Assembly: GCA_910586365.1 (NCBI GenBank)
Contig: CAJUGP010000005.1
Coordinates: forward strand, 43,934 to 76,493
Length of the DNA stretch: 32,560 nt
Direction of reading: 5' to 3'
From: an uncultured Christensenella sp.
GTDB taxonomy: Bacteria; Bacillota; Clostridia; Christensenellales; Borkfalkiaceae
Of this stretch, positions 15,288-20,485 are shown one piece after another. A program made the translations under genes and the position numbers. The notes below the pieces were generated by a model. The model saw nothing but the letters and a program-made list of their open reading frames with translations. It made no database searches and had not been told where the DNA came from. How positions within the stretch are numbered: position 1 is the stretch's first letter; the number at the start of each line of letters is the position of its first letter.

Positions 15288-15333
15288 AAATATAAAAGGA
15301 ATTAAGACAGTGCGTTTGCTTTAACACTGTCTT
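15288..15333 (-). terminator. Terminator after the 162-residue coiled-coil protein gene
   Basis: Perfect 9-bp arms (AAGACAGTG at 15304-15312 and CACTGTCTT at 15325-15333) enclose a 12-nt loop. On the minus strand they are followed by AATTCCTTTTATATTTTG. It lies 13 bp after the stop codon. Confidence 0.72.
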
Positions 15334-15346
15334 ATTCTTGGAATTT

Positions 15347-15835
15347 TTACTTTTTAGTCGGTCTGAAATGACCAAACAGCCCTCTGAATGTCGTTGATGT
15401 AAACGTTCCGGTTTCCTCGAATTTCAAACCACGCTTCATCCAATACGCATAGAAAGTCAACGGTAATATAAGTTCGGCTATCGCTAACCCCATTTTAACA
15501 TATCGATCGATCTTCCGCTCTTTGAGTTCCTTCTCTGTACTTTCGACTTCTTTTTCTTTCATATCGCGTTCAAGCATATACTGGCTATCCTTCAACTCTA
15601 ATTCTTTCTGTTTGAGTTCCAGTTCTGCATTCTGACGAGTCAACGAATTTTTGATTTCCGATTTCTTGATTCTGATCTCCTGATCCGCTTTAGATTCTTC
15701 GATGGCTAAACGGTATAGTTTTGCCAAATCCTCTACTGCCGAAGCATGTTCTTTACTTCCTGTATCGATGGTTTTTAACTTTTCGAAACTTGACGTAATC
15801 TCCTCCTTCAACATTCCTGTAATGTTTTTGTCCAT
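15347..15835 (-). CDS. Coiled-coil protein with C-terminal membrane segment
   Basis: This 162-residue protein has a long, highly charged helical region (about 5-125) with KELELKDSQYMLERDMKEKEVESTEKEL-type heptads typical of a coiled coil. One hydrophobic segment follows (MGLAIAELILPLTFYAYW, about 120-140), then a short basic tail ending RPTKK. It is probably tail-anchored and oligomeric, with the coil in the cytoplasm. The start at 15835 has AAAGGAGG; the open frame continues upstream to 15877 but without a site. The leader carries a 29-bp element and a terminator follows. It resembles small phage membrane proteins in general, with no family I can name. Confidence 0.65.
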   Translation of the reverse strand: MDKNITGMLKEEITSSFEKLKTIDTGSKEHASAVEDLAKLYRLAIEESKADQEIRIKKSEIKNSLTRQNAELELKQKELELKDSQYMLERDMKEKEVESTEKELKERKIDRYVKMGLAIAELILPLTFYAYWMKRGLKFEETGTFTSTTFRGLFGHFRPTKK

Positions 15836-15864
15836 ATAGGAACCTCCTTTAAATATAAATTTAT

Positions 15865-15893
15865 TCCATAAAGGCATTTGTTATTTTTGCGAA
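15865..15893 (-). repeat. 29-bp bipartite element, copy 5
   Basis: Minus strand: TTCGCA, 17-nt spacer, TATGGA. The left half overlaps the last codons and stop (CGCAAAAATAA) of the upstream membrane protein gene. The right half gives the mini-frame ATG GAA TAA. Confidence 0.82.
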
Positions 15894-16159
15894 TCGGTGT
15901 TTTTTATTATGTCTGTTCTATCGTTATACTTCAATCTCCGTACTCTCAAAAATACAAACCTTTTCCCCGTATGAAGCAAAATATCCGGTTTGCTTACTTG
16001 TAAATACATATATGGTCTGTCGTTTTCAGACTCCTTAATAATTTCTAATTGCCCAACTACCTCGTTGCGATTCCTTCGTATATTAAAAAATATAAATCCG
16101 ATTATAAAACCTACAACAAGAGCAACACAAATTAATACAATAGCAATGCTTATACTCAT
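15881..16159 (-). CDS. Small phage-type membrane protein (92 aa)
   Basis: One long hydrophobic N-terminal segment (about 3-26, ending GFIIGFIFF) is followed by basic residues and a soluble domain. That domain contains GQLEIIKES, then PYMYLQVSKPDIL and KRFVFLRVRRL. The G.L.I...S.....Y.YL.(L/V) arrangement resembles a widespread small phage membrane protein of unknown function. The gene follows the 54-residue gene by 4 bp with AAAGGGG before the start. The last codons lie inside a 29-bp element. Confidence 0.6.
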   Translation of the reverse strand: MSISIAIVLICVALVVGFIIGFIFFNIRRNRNEVVGQLEIIKESENDRPYMYLQVSKPDILLHTGKRFVFLRVRRLKYNDRTDIIKNTDSQK

Positions 16160-16163
16160 ACGT

Positions 16164-16328
16164 CTATACCCCTTTAGCCGCTCGTTTGGAAATTCGTGTT
16201 ATGGATAACAATCTTTGACCATTCCCATTAAATCTCGTTTCCGCCGTATGTTTGGTACAGTATAACGTTTGTGTAAGAACACGTTCGTTGAATTCACTAA
16301 TATAAGCAATCAAATAATAATGTTTCAT
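16164..16328 (-). CDS. Small soluble protein (54 aa)
   Basis: ATG 16328 follows TAGGAGAAAAGA. The protein is MKHYYLIAYISEFNERVLTQ, then TLYCTKHTAETRFNGNGQRLLSITRISKRAAKGV. It looks like a small beta-rich, basic protein without a membrane segment. No family recognised. It is the first gene after terminator copy C, and the 92-residue membrane protein gene follows at once. Confidence 0.55.
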   Translation of the reverse strand: MKHYYLIAYISEFNERVLTQTLYCTKHTAETRFNGNGQRLLSITRISKRAAKGV

Positions 16329-16390
16329 TCTTTTCTCCTATAATTTTTCACTTTAATAGAATACCATAATTTTCAGTCACCCGCGTACGG

Positions 16391-16427
16391 AAAATATAAA
16401 AGATTAAGAGTCCATGGTTAGGACTCT
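16391..16427 (-). terminator. Repeated terminator hairpin, copy C
   Basis: Minus strand: perfect 7-bp arms AGAGTCC (16427-16421) and GGACTCT (16413-16407) around TAACCAT, followed by TAATCTTTTATATTTTCC. The stop codon of the 46-residue gene is in the loop. Confidence 0.82.
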
Positions 16428-16558
16428 TGCTCTTTTTCTTTTCTGCGGTCATCTGCACGTTTCTTAATGCAGAGATTTACCGTTGCGAATCCCGCGGCTG
16501 CCATACTACCCAACGTAATCGCATACAATGCATCCCAAAACAAACTAAAATAACGCAT
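16418..16558 (-). CDS. Small membrane protein (46 aa)
   Basis: ATG 16558 follows GAGGAGGTGATCATT. The protein reads MRYFSLFWDALYAITLGSMA, then AAGFATVNLCIKKRADDRRKEKEQES: one hydrophobic segment and a strongly charged C-terminal tail. It is bracketed by a 29-bp element and terminator copy C, like the neighbouring 54-residue gene. No family recognised. Confidence 0.58.
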   Translation of the reverse strand: MRYFSLFWDALYAITLGSMAAAGFATVNLCIKKRADDRRKEKEQES

Positions 16559-16570
16559 AATGATCACCTC

Positions 16571-16599
16571 CTCATTAATGTGCATGTTCTATTTGCGAA
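16571..16599 (-). repeat. 29-bp bipartite element, copy 6
   Basis: Minus strand: TTCGCA, 17-nt spacer, AATGAG. The right half runs into GGAGGTGATC of the 46-residue gene and contains the same ATG AGG AGG TGA mini-frame as copy 2. Confidence 0.82.
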
Positions 16600-16601
16600 T
16601 G

Positions 16602-16640
16602 CAAAAATATAAAGAAAAAGAGTCCATGGTTAGGACCCTT
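16602..16640 (-). terminator. Repeated terminator hairpin, copy D
   Basis: Minus strand: AGGGTCC (16639-16633) pairs with GGACTCT (16625-16619) around TAACCAT with one G-U pair, followed by TTTTCTTTATATTTTTGC. Element copy 6 begins immediately after the T-run. Confidence 0.82.
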
Positions 16641-16650
16641 AATCTCGGAA

Positions 16651-16815
16651 CTAGTCTTTTTTGAATTTGCTTCTTATGTTCGCAAATTTCGACTTGATCT
16701 TAGCTTTGGTTGCCGGATTTGCTATGACTTCAGCACCCTTATATGCCAATATGGTACCGATGGTCGTAGCAGCACCTGCTACCAGATAAACTCCGATCGT
16801 CCTCAATACGTCCAT
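16651..16815 (-). CDS. Small membrane protein (54 aa)
   Basis: ATG 16815 follows AGGAGGTTTCATT. The protein reads MDVLRTIGVYLVAGAATTIG, then TILAYKGAEVIANPATKAKIKSKFANIRSKFKKD: one hydrophobic segment and a strongly basic amphipathic tail. It is preceded by a 29-bp element and followed by terminator copy D. No family recognised, but size and layout match the 46- and 49-residue proteins in the same kind of cassette. Confidence 0.6.
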   Translation of the reverse strand: MDVLRTIGVYLVAGAATTIGTILAYKGAEVIANPATKAKIKSKFANIRSKFKKD

Positions 16816-16842
16816 AATGAAACCTCCTAAAATATAATTTAT

Positions 16843-16871
16843 TCCATAATAAGCTTTGCTTTTTTCGCGAA
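16843..16871 (-). repeat. 29-bp bipartite element, copy 7
   Basis: Minus strand: TTCGCG, 17-nt A-rich spacer, TATGGA. It begins 3 bp after the stop of the ArpU-like gene and contains the mini-frame ATG GAA TAA. Confidence 0.82.
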
Positions 16872-16873
16872 CG

Positions 16874-17290
16874 CTAGTTCCTAATTCCGTTTAGAATCCA
16901 AAAGAACCGTCTGTATAAGTCATAATATTTATCTTTACAGCATGGAATTCCCGTCTGTATCAATAACTTTTCATACGACAACCCTTTTGTTACCGCTTGC
17001 AAAATATACTTTCCAAAGAAGGAATCGGTTTCATCGGCCGCTTTTTCAATCATGGTAAGCCTTTCAAAATAGTATGAACGTGCGTCCGCACATCTTTCCA
17101 CTGGATTGCTAATATTGCTGCTTTTTACGTGCGCACCCTCGTAGTTCATTCTGACTAAACTATCAAGACCGTCGTATGCCTGCTTCCAAATATCATACTG
17201 CATACAAAAGTGTTTCAGCTCATAATATCTATGACGATCTATCCAATACTTATTCTTACACGACAATTCAGGTCGAATTAATGTACTCAT
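16874..17290 (-). CDS. ArpU/RinA-like phage protein (putative regulator)
   Basis: This 138-residue helical protein starts MSTLIRPELSCKNKYWIDRH and continues with YYELKHFCMQYDIWKQAYDGLDSL. Its second half has ERCADARSYYFERLTMIEKAA, GKYILQAVTKGLSYEKLL, GIPCCKDKYYDLYRRFFWILN. I recall this pattern from Firmicutes prophages. The C-terminal half resembles the helix-turn-helix of ArpU/RinA-type late regulators, with a RFFW.L recognition-like helix. The start at 17290 overlaps the stop of the HTH gene (ATGA). The regulator assignment rests on resemblance only; conserved phage protein is the safe call. Confidence 0.6.
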   Translation of the reverse strand: MSTLIRPELSCKNKYWIDRHRYYELKHFCMQYDIWKQAYDGLDSLVRMNYEGAHVKSSNISNPVERCADARSYYFERLTMIEKAADETDSFFGKYILQAVTKGLSYEKLLIQTGIPCCKDKYYDLYRRFFWILNGIRN

Positions 17291-17538
17291 TTTCGTTCCC
17301 CCTTCCAAACATATCCGGTTTCCTGATACAGCAATTTCGGAGAAATATAAAAGTTAATACGTCCGTATTTCGAGTTAATATCGTTAACGTTGGTTATTAA
17401 CTTGCCTTTTCTCGTCGCTTTTCCTATCGGTAACCAACCCGCTATAATTCCGGCACGCACCCATGATGCATCTTTCCCATAAATACGTGCAACCACTACG
17501 ATTGGCACCGAACCACTTGCAAATACGATTTCGTCCAT
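17287..17538 (-). CDS. HTH/excisionase-like small protein
   Basis: This 83-residue protein has VPIVVVARIYGKDASWVRAGIIAG, then WLPIGKATRKG and YISPKLLYQETGYVW. The V...AR..GK...WVR.G...G.LP.G.A pattern with a following YISP.L..E.TG wing is a MerR/excisionase-type winged helix seen in small phage proteins. It may control excision or early transcription. It heads a two-gene operon with its own promoter (17561-17589), whose -10 box lies inside a perfect palindrome, so autoregulation is plausible. GGAGG precedes the start. Confidence 0.62.
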   Translation of the reverse strand: MDEIVFASGSVPIVVVARIYGKDASWVRAGIIAGWLPIGKATRKGKLITNVNDINSKYGRINFYISPKLLYQETGYVWKGERK

Positions 17539-17560
17539 TATCTTTGCCTCCTGCTTCTCT

Positions 17561-17589
17561 ATTCTAGATTAGAATGACGGCTTTGTAAA
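17561..17589 (-). promoter_or_regulatory. Promoter of the HTH/ArpU-like operon with palindromic -10
   Basis: Minus strand: TTTACA (17589-17584), 17-bp spacer, TAGAAT (17566-17561). The -10 box forms one arm of the palindrome ATTCTA-ATC-TAGAAT (17575-17561), a likely operator. Confidence 0.65.
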
Positions 17590-17616
17590 ATCAAAGTAAG
17601 TGAGAAATTGGGGCAT

Positions 17617-17658
17617 GAAAAAAGCCGCATAACGGAAAAAATATCCATTACACGGCTT
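17617..17658 (-). terminator. Terminator of the DUF3990/DUF3791 operon
   Basis: Minus strand: 14-nt arms (17658-17645 and 17635-17622) pair with several G-U pairs around a short U-rich loop and are followed by TTTTTT. It lies about 30 bp after the last gene of the operon. Confidence 0.8.
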
Positions 17659-17668
17659 AAAAATCTTT

Positions 17669-17684
17669 TAATCTAGATTAGAAT
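17669..17684. repeat. CTAATCTAG palindrome copy after the DUF3791 gene
   Basis: The sequence TAATCTAGATTAGAAT shares its core CTAATCTAG (minus strand) with 17561-17575 and 18687-18695. The three copies flank the DUF3990/DUF3791 operon and may be binding sites for one regulator or traces of cassette insertion. Confidence 0.5.
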
Positions 17685-17687
17685 CTA

Positions 17688-17894
17688 TCAACTTGCTTTT
17701 TGTGATTCGATATATTCGTCAATATCATTTACGATATAATTGTTGCCCGTTACATGTAATGCACCATAGTATTTTACAATATACTCGCAAACGGCAAACT
17801 GATTAAATAAAGACATTACATCTTCGCCGGATAAATCTTTTTGTAAACGATATTCCTCAATACAATGAATAAGAAACGGTAATTCTTTACTCAT
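17688..17894 (-). CDS. DUF3791-family protein (68 aa)
   Basis: The protein reads MSKELPFLIHCIEEYRLQKD, then LSGEDVMSLFNQFAVCEYIVKYYGALHVTGNNYIVNDIDEYIESQKAS. The CIEEY...LSG..V..LF......YI...Y.ALH.TG..YIV.DIDEYI signature is that of DUF3791, commonly found next to DUF3990 genes in Clostridia. The start at 17894 has GGAGGG and overlaps the preceding gene by four bases; the open frame to 17948 lacks this support. As the small last gene of a coupled operon it fits an antitoxin or accessory partner of the DUF3990 protein, but the role is inferred. Confidence 0.75.
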   Translation of the reverse strand: MSKELPFLIHCIEEYRLQKDLSGEDVMSLFNQFAVCEYIVKYYGALHVTGNNYIVNDIDEYIESQKAS

Positions 17895-18139
17895 AACAAA
17901 CCCTCCTCCGGAAATATAACTTCCCCGGTTTCTTTTTCCACTTTCCAAATATTAAATATGGTTAGCGGACTAAAATGCCACATTTTTGTTTCCTCATCAG
18001 ATAAATATTTATATGTTTGGGAACGATAAAACATATTCGTCGCATCCAATTCGTTAACTCCGCATTCTTTAACGATCATATCGACAACTTGCGGAACGAT
18101 TGTAATGCGTAAGATTGTACTGAACTTTACATCGATCAT
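17891..18139 (-). CDS. DUF3791-like partner protein (82 aa)
   Basis: The protein starts MIDVKFSTILRITIVPQVVD and continues with MIVKECGVNELDATNMFYRSQTYKYLSDEETKMWHFSPLTIFNIWKVE, ending EVIFPEEGLL. The MFY.S.TY..L.DEETK.WH.S...I...W..E pattern marks a small protein family repeatedly placed between a DUF3990 gene and a DUF3791 gene. Start and stop overlap both neighbours (ATGA), so the three proteins are made in fixed ratio. It has no membrane segment or clear DNA-binding motif. It is a candidate antitoxin or specificity partner. Confidence 0.68.
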   Translation of the reverse strand: MIDVKFSTILRITIVPQVVDMIVKECGVNELDATNMFYRSQTYKYLSDEETKMWHFSPLTIFNIWKVEKETGEVIFPEEGLL

Positions 18140-18621
18140 AATGTCAGCTCCTTCGCATTAACAAATTTTAAAAAGCTCATTGCAAATTCGTTGGTAAACA
18201 CATATTGGTTAAACAATTGCTTTACTTTAAGAGATTCCAATGCTTGCTCTTTTGTAATAACACCAGCCAAATACGTTTGAACCGTTCTAAAAACATCATC
18301 GTTCGCAACCGGACCAATTACCAAATCATGTTTTTCGCCTATATAAGTGCCTGTTCTATTTTGAGAAACGAAGTCTAACCATTCACTACTAACGCTATCG
18401 AACTGCTTTATTTTAAGTTTTTCAAAAATAGAGGAATTATCAATCTCGTACAAATTTACTATAGCAGAACCCTTTCGTGTCGCAGCAACTTTTAATGCGA
18501 ATTGCTCGGCTTGAAGCTGATTAGCCGTTGTATAAAATCCAAATCCGAAATCTAAATATCTATTTTGCTGTATTAAACGTGGCTCTTTTACTATTACCGT
18601 ACTACCATGGTATAAGATCAT
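18136..18621 (-). CDS. DUF3990 protein, putative ADP-ribosyltransferase-fold toxin
   Basis: This 161-residue protein has the DUF3990 layout: MILYHGSTVIVKEP at the start, then YLDFGFGFYTTANQLQAEQFA, VNLYEID, SSEWLDFVSQNR, HDLVIGPVANDDVF and a QYVFTNEFAMSFLKF end. The HGS and GFYTT segments are the NAD-pocket features shared with ADP-ribosyltransferases, the clan to which I believe DUF3990 belongs. Targets are unknown. The start at 18621 was chosen for TTGGAGG eight bases upstream. It heads a coupled three-gene operon with a consensus promoter and an inverted repeat over the -10, as expected of an autoregulated toxin-antitoxin system. Toxicity itself is inference. Confidence 0.75.
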   Translation of the reverse strand: MILYHGSTVIVKEPRLIQQNRYLDFGFGFYTTANQLQAEQFALKVAATRKGSAIVNLYEIDNSSIFEKLKIKQFDSVSSEWLDFVSQNRTGTYIGEKHDLVIGPVANDDVFRTVQTYLAGVITKEQALESLKVKQLFNQYVFTNEFAMSFLKFVNAKELTL

Positions 18622-18640
18622 AGCCAAAACCTCCAAGAAT

Positions 18641-18680
18641 GTTTCAACTATATTATACTCAAATATGAAACGTTTGTCAA
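18641..18680 (-). promoter_or_regulatory. Consensus promoter and operator of the DUF3990 operon
   Basis: Minus strand: TTGACA (18680-18675), 17-bp spacer, TATAAT (18657-18652), both perfect. An inverted repeat GTTTCA (18671-18666) and TGAAAC (18646-18641) brackets the -10 box and start site, a good place for a repressor. One CTAATCTAG copy lies seven bases upstream of the -35. Confidence 0.85.
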
Positions 18681-18686
18681 CCCCGT

Positions 18687-18695
18687 CTAATCTAG
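18687..18695. repeat. CTAATCTAG copy upstream of the DUF3990 promoter
   Basis: The nine-base motif lies between the stop of the DUF6431-like gene and the -35 box. The same core recurs in inverted orientation at 17669-17684 and 17561-17575. Confidence 0.45.
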
Positions 18696-18697
18696 CT

Positions 18698-19015
18698 TTA
18701 ACTTAAAAGCGAAATATCAATGGTTCTAATCCATCGTGCCATGGTCAATTCGCTTGGGTAATCTTCAAACCCAATCGTATTATATGTAATAAGTCCTTCT
18801 ACTACACCTATAATAATTTCTTTTTCATAGTGTTTGTATGGAAATATAAATTCCGGTATCTCTCTATGAAAACTATTACACTCGCAACATCTCATTCGGC
18901 GAATTAATACAAAGTCGGTTTTTCCATATTTCGTCCGTACAATTCTTCTAACACTATCATAATAACGTAATGCCCCTTCGCAGATTGGGCAAATCATCAC
19001 ATCCTCTCGTATCAT
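18698..19015 (-). CDS. DUF6431-like zinc-binding protein
   Basis: This 105-residue protein has a CPICEG knuckle at about residues 9-14 and MRCCECNSFHREIPEFIFPY at about 41-60, giving two Cys pairs and a His in a zinc-ribbon arrangement. A helical region follows (KEIIIGVVEGLI...) and a C-terminal MARWIRTI segment. The CP.C.G.L..YDS..R followed by RM.C.EC...HRE.P.FI.PYKHY layout is that of DUF6431, which resembles the N-terminal part of some transposase and DNA-binding proteins. It is divergently transcribed from the integrase across a 96-bp region containing a palindrome, so it may regulate or assist recombination. GGAGG precedes the start. Confidence 0.72.
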   Translation of the reverse strand: MIREDVMICPICEGALRYYDSVRRIVRTKYGKTDFVLIRRMRCCECNSFHREIPEFIFPYKHYEKEIIIGVVEGLITYNTIGFEDYPSELTMARWIRTIDISLLS

Positions 19016-19043
19016 ATTGCCTCCTTTTTTTAAAAAATATGAG

Positions 19044-19080
19044 TGTAGGAGTTGACAATTCCTACATTATTATATATAAT
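19044..19080 (+). promoter_or_regulatory. Integrase promoter overlapped by a palindromic operator
   Basis: TTGACA at 19052-19057 and TATAAT at 19075-19080 are separated by exactly 17 bp, a perfect housekeeping promoter. A 23-bp palindrome (TGTAGGA at 19044-19050, TCCTACA at 19060-19066, with further inner symmetry) covers the -35 box. A repressor bound there would silence the integrase and could also act on the divergent DUF6431-like gene. Confidence 0.88.
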
Positions 19081-19111
19081 AATTTGAAAGAAGTCAAGAA
19101 AGGAGGTATAA

Positions 19112-20332
19112 ATGTTAATAGTCTGCGAAGAATGTGGACTTCAGGTAAGCGACAAAGCTATTGCTTGTCCCCATTGCGGTTTTCCAATCAAACCAGAAAT
19201 TTTGTCCAAGAAAACCAAATATAAAGCAAATCGACGAAAGCGCCTGCCAAATGGTTTTGGTCAAATTAGTGAAATTAAAAACAGAAACTTACGCAAGCCG
19301 TTTCGAGCTATGATTTGTGTTGGAAAAACAGAGACCGGACATCCAATATCAAAACCACTTAAACCAATTTCTTATTTTTCAACGTATAATGAAGCGTATG
19401 CAGCCTTGGTCGAATATAATAAAAACCCATATGATTTGAACAAGGAAATGACAGTTCAAGAGCTTTATGATCAATGGTCAGTTGACTATCTTGCTAGTTT
19501 GAAATCAGCATCATCCAAATGCGCTACAAAACGAGCATGGAAATATTGTCGAGCTGTTTATGACATGCGAGTAATCGACATCCGAATTCGGCATATTAAA
19601 GGATGCATGGAAAAAGGAACCATCTCTGATGATTTGCCCGAAACTCCGGATCCACGAACTCAAAACAATATCAAAACGATTTTCAATCTTATGTTTGACT
19701 ATGCGTTGGAATATGAACTTGTCGATCGAAACTATTCTCGCTCATTCACCCTTTCCGAAGAACTGGTAAAAGAAATCCAATCGACCAAAGAAGGACATAT
19801 ACCATTTACTTCCGATGAAATGACAACTCTTTGGAATAATGTCGAAAATATAATTGGTGTCGATATGATTCTCATACAATGCTATTCCGGATGGAGACCA
19901 CAGGAACTGTATAAACTTAAGGTTTCTGATGTAAATGTCGAAGATATGTCATTTGTTGGTGGAATGAAAACAGAAGCCGGTACGAATAGAAAAGTACCGA
20001 TTCATTCTAAAACACAAGAACTTGTAAGAAAGCGGTACAATCAGGCCATTGCTATGAAAAGCGATTTTCTATTCACCGACAACGGCAAGCCATTTAGATA
20101 CGACATGTATCACGCCCTATTTAAACAAATTAAGACCGACTTGAACTTAGACGAGCATCACCGTCCTCATGATGGCAGAACTCATTTCGTAACGACAGCC
20201 AAAAAATATCATGTGGACGAATATGCGATCAAGTATATCGTAGGTCACAAAATTAATGATTTGACCGAAAAAACCTATACAAAAAGAAAATTTGAATGGC
20301 TCAGATCCGAAATAGAAAAAATAAAAGAGTAA
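19112..20332 (+). CDS. int: Tyrosine integrase with N-terminal zinc ribbon
   Basis: This 406-residue site-specific recombinase should integrate and excise the element. Residues 5-22 form a CxxC...CxxC zinc ribbon (CEEC and CPHC), an uncommon addition. An AP2-like arm-binding region (about 45-110) follows, then a SAM-like core-binding domain (about 113-210) and the catalytic domain. Catalytic residues are all present: R262 (SGWRPQE), K286, H353-x-x-R356 (HDGR), H379 (GHK) and nucleophile Y389 (KTYTK). It lies at the chromosomal border of the element, reads towards the border, and starts five bases after AAAGGAGGT from a repressible-looking consensus promoter. It is intact and the only plus-strand gene of the element. 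Confidence 0.95.
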   Translation: MLIVCEECGLQVSDKAIACPHCGFPIKPEILSKKTKYKANRRKRLPNGFGQISEIKNRNLRKPFRAMICVGKTETGHPISKPLKPISYFSTYNEAYAALVEYNKNPYDLNKEMTVQELYDQWSVDYLASLKSASSKCATKRAWKYCRAVYDMRVIDIRIRHIKGCMEKGTISDDLPETPDPRTQNNIKTIFNLMFDYALEYELVDRNYSRSFTLSEELVKEIQSTKEGHIPFTSDEMTTLWNNVENIIGVDMILIQCYSGWRPQELYKLKVSDVNVEDMSFVGGMKTEAGTNRKVPIHSKTQELVRKRYNQAIAMKSDFLFTDNGKPFRYDMYHALFKQIKTDLNLDEHHRPHDGRTHFVTTAKKYHVDEYAIKYIVGHKINDLTEKTYTKRKFEWLRSEIEKIKE

Positions 20333-20335
20333 GAA

Positions 20336-20485
20336 AAAATAGCGACCAAAGACGTATAGGAATAATGCATGAACAACACACATTTAATCCCTTTTTAACG
20401 CCCTCAGTCGCTATTAAATACCCTTTAAATTGTCAATTTTACGCCTAAATCGGCTTTTCTTTGTTCTATTATATCGTTGCCGTCG
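20336..20485. other. Element-chromosome junction (attachment-site region)
   Basis: Within this stretch the AT-rich element gives way to GC-rich chromosome. The integrase ends at its left side, and the host GDPD gene loses its expected sequence in the last dozen or so codons. The crossover core most likely lies in the AT-rich run near 20450-20480. No tRNA gene is present. A 9-bp inverted repeat (AATAGCGAC at 20339-20347, GTCGCTATT at 20407-20415) may be integrase arm sites or a long-range hairpin. The partner half-site is beyond the left contig edge, so the core cannot be defined here. Confidence 0.6.

Larger units (their letters stand above)
35..20460. mobile_element. Integrated mobile element, probable prophage (one end missing)
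   Basis: An AT-rich block sits against GC-rich chromosome. It carries a tyrosine integrase at its chromosomal edge and one long minus-strand gene train: small membrane proteins, then a replication module (polymerase fusion, SSB-type protein, methyltransferase-like protein, SF2 helicase). Many of the small proteins resemble families I know from prophages of Firmicutes. No terminase, portal, capsid, tail or lysis gene is present, and none is a conjugation gene. The left part lies beyond the adapter-bounded contig edge. An integrative element that is not a phage cannot be excluded. The right border is placed between 20336 and 20485 from the base-composition change and the truncated host gene. 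Confidence 0.82.

Noticed and set aside
11132..16871. The seven 29-bp elements read as ordinary promoters (-35 TTCGCR, 17-bp spacer, -10 TATGGA/AATGAG)
   Set aside because: The spacing fits, but the hexamers match the consensus poorly, and in the copies at 13127 and 16571 the would-be -10 runs into the ribosome-binding site, so the transcript would start too late for translation.
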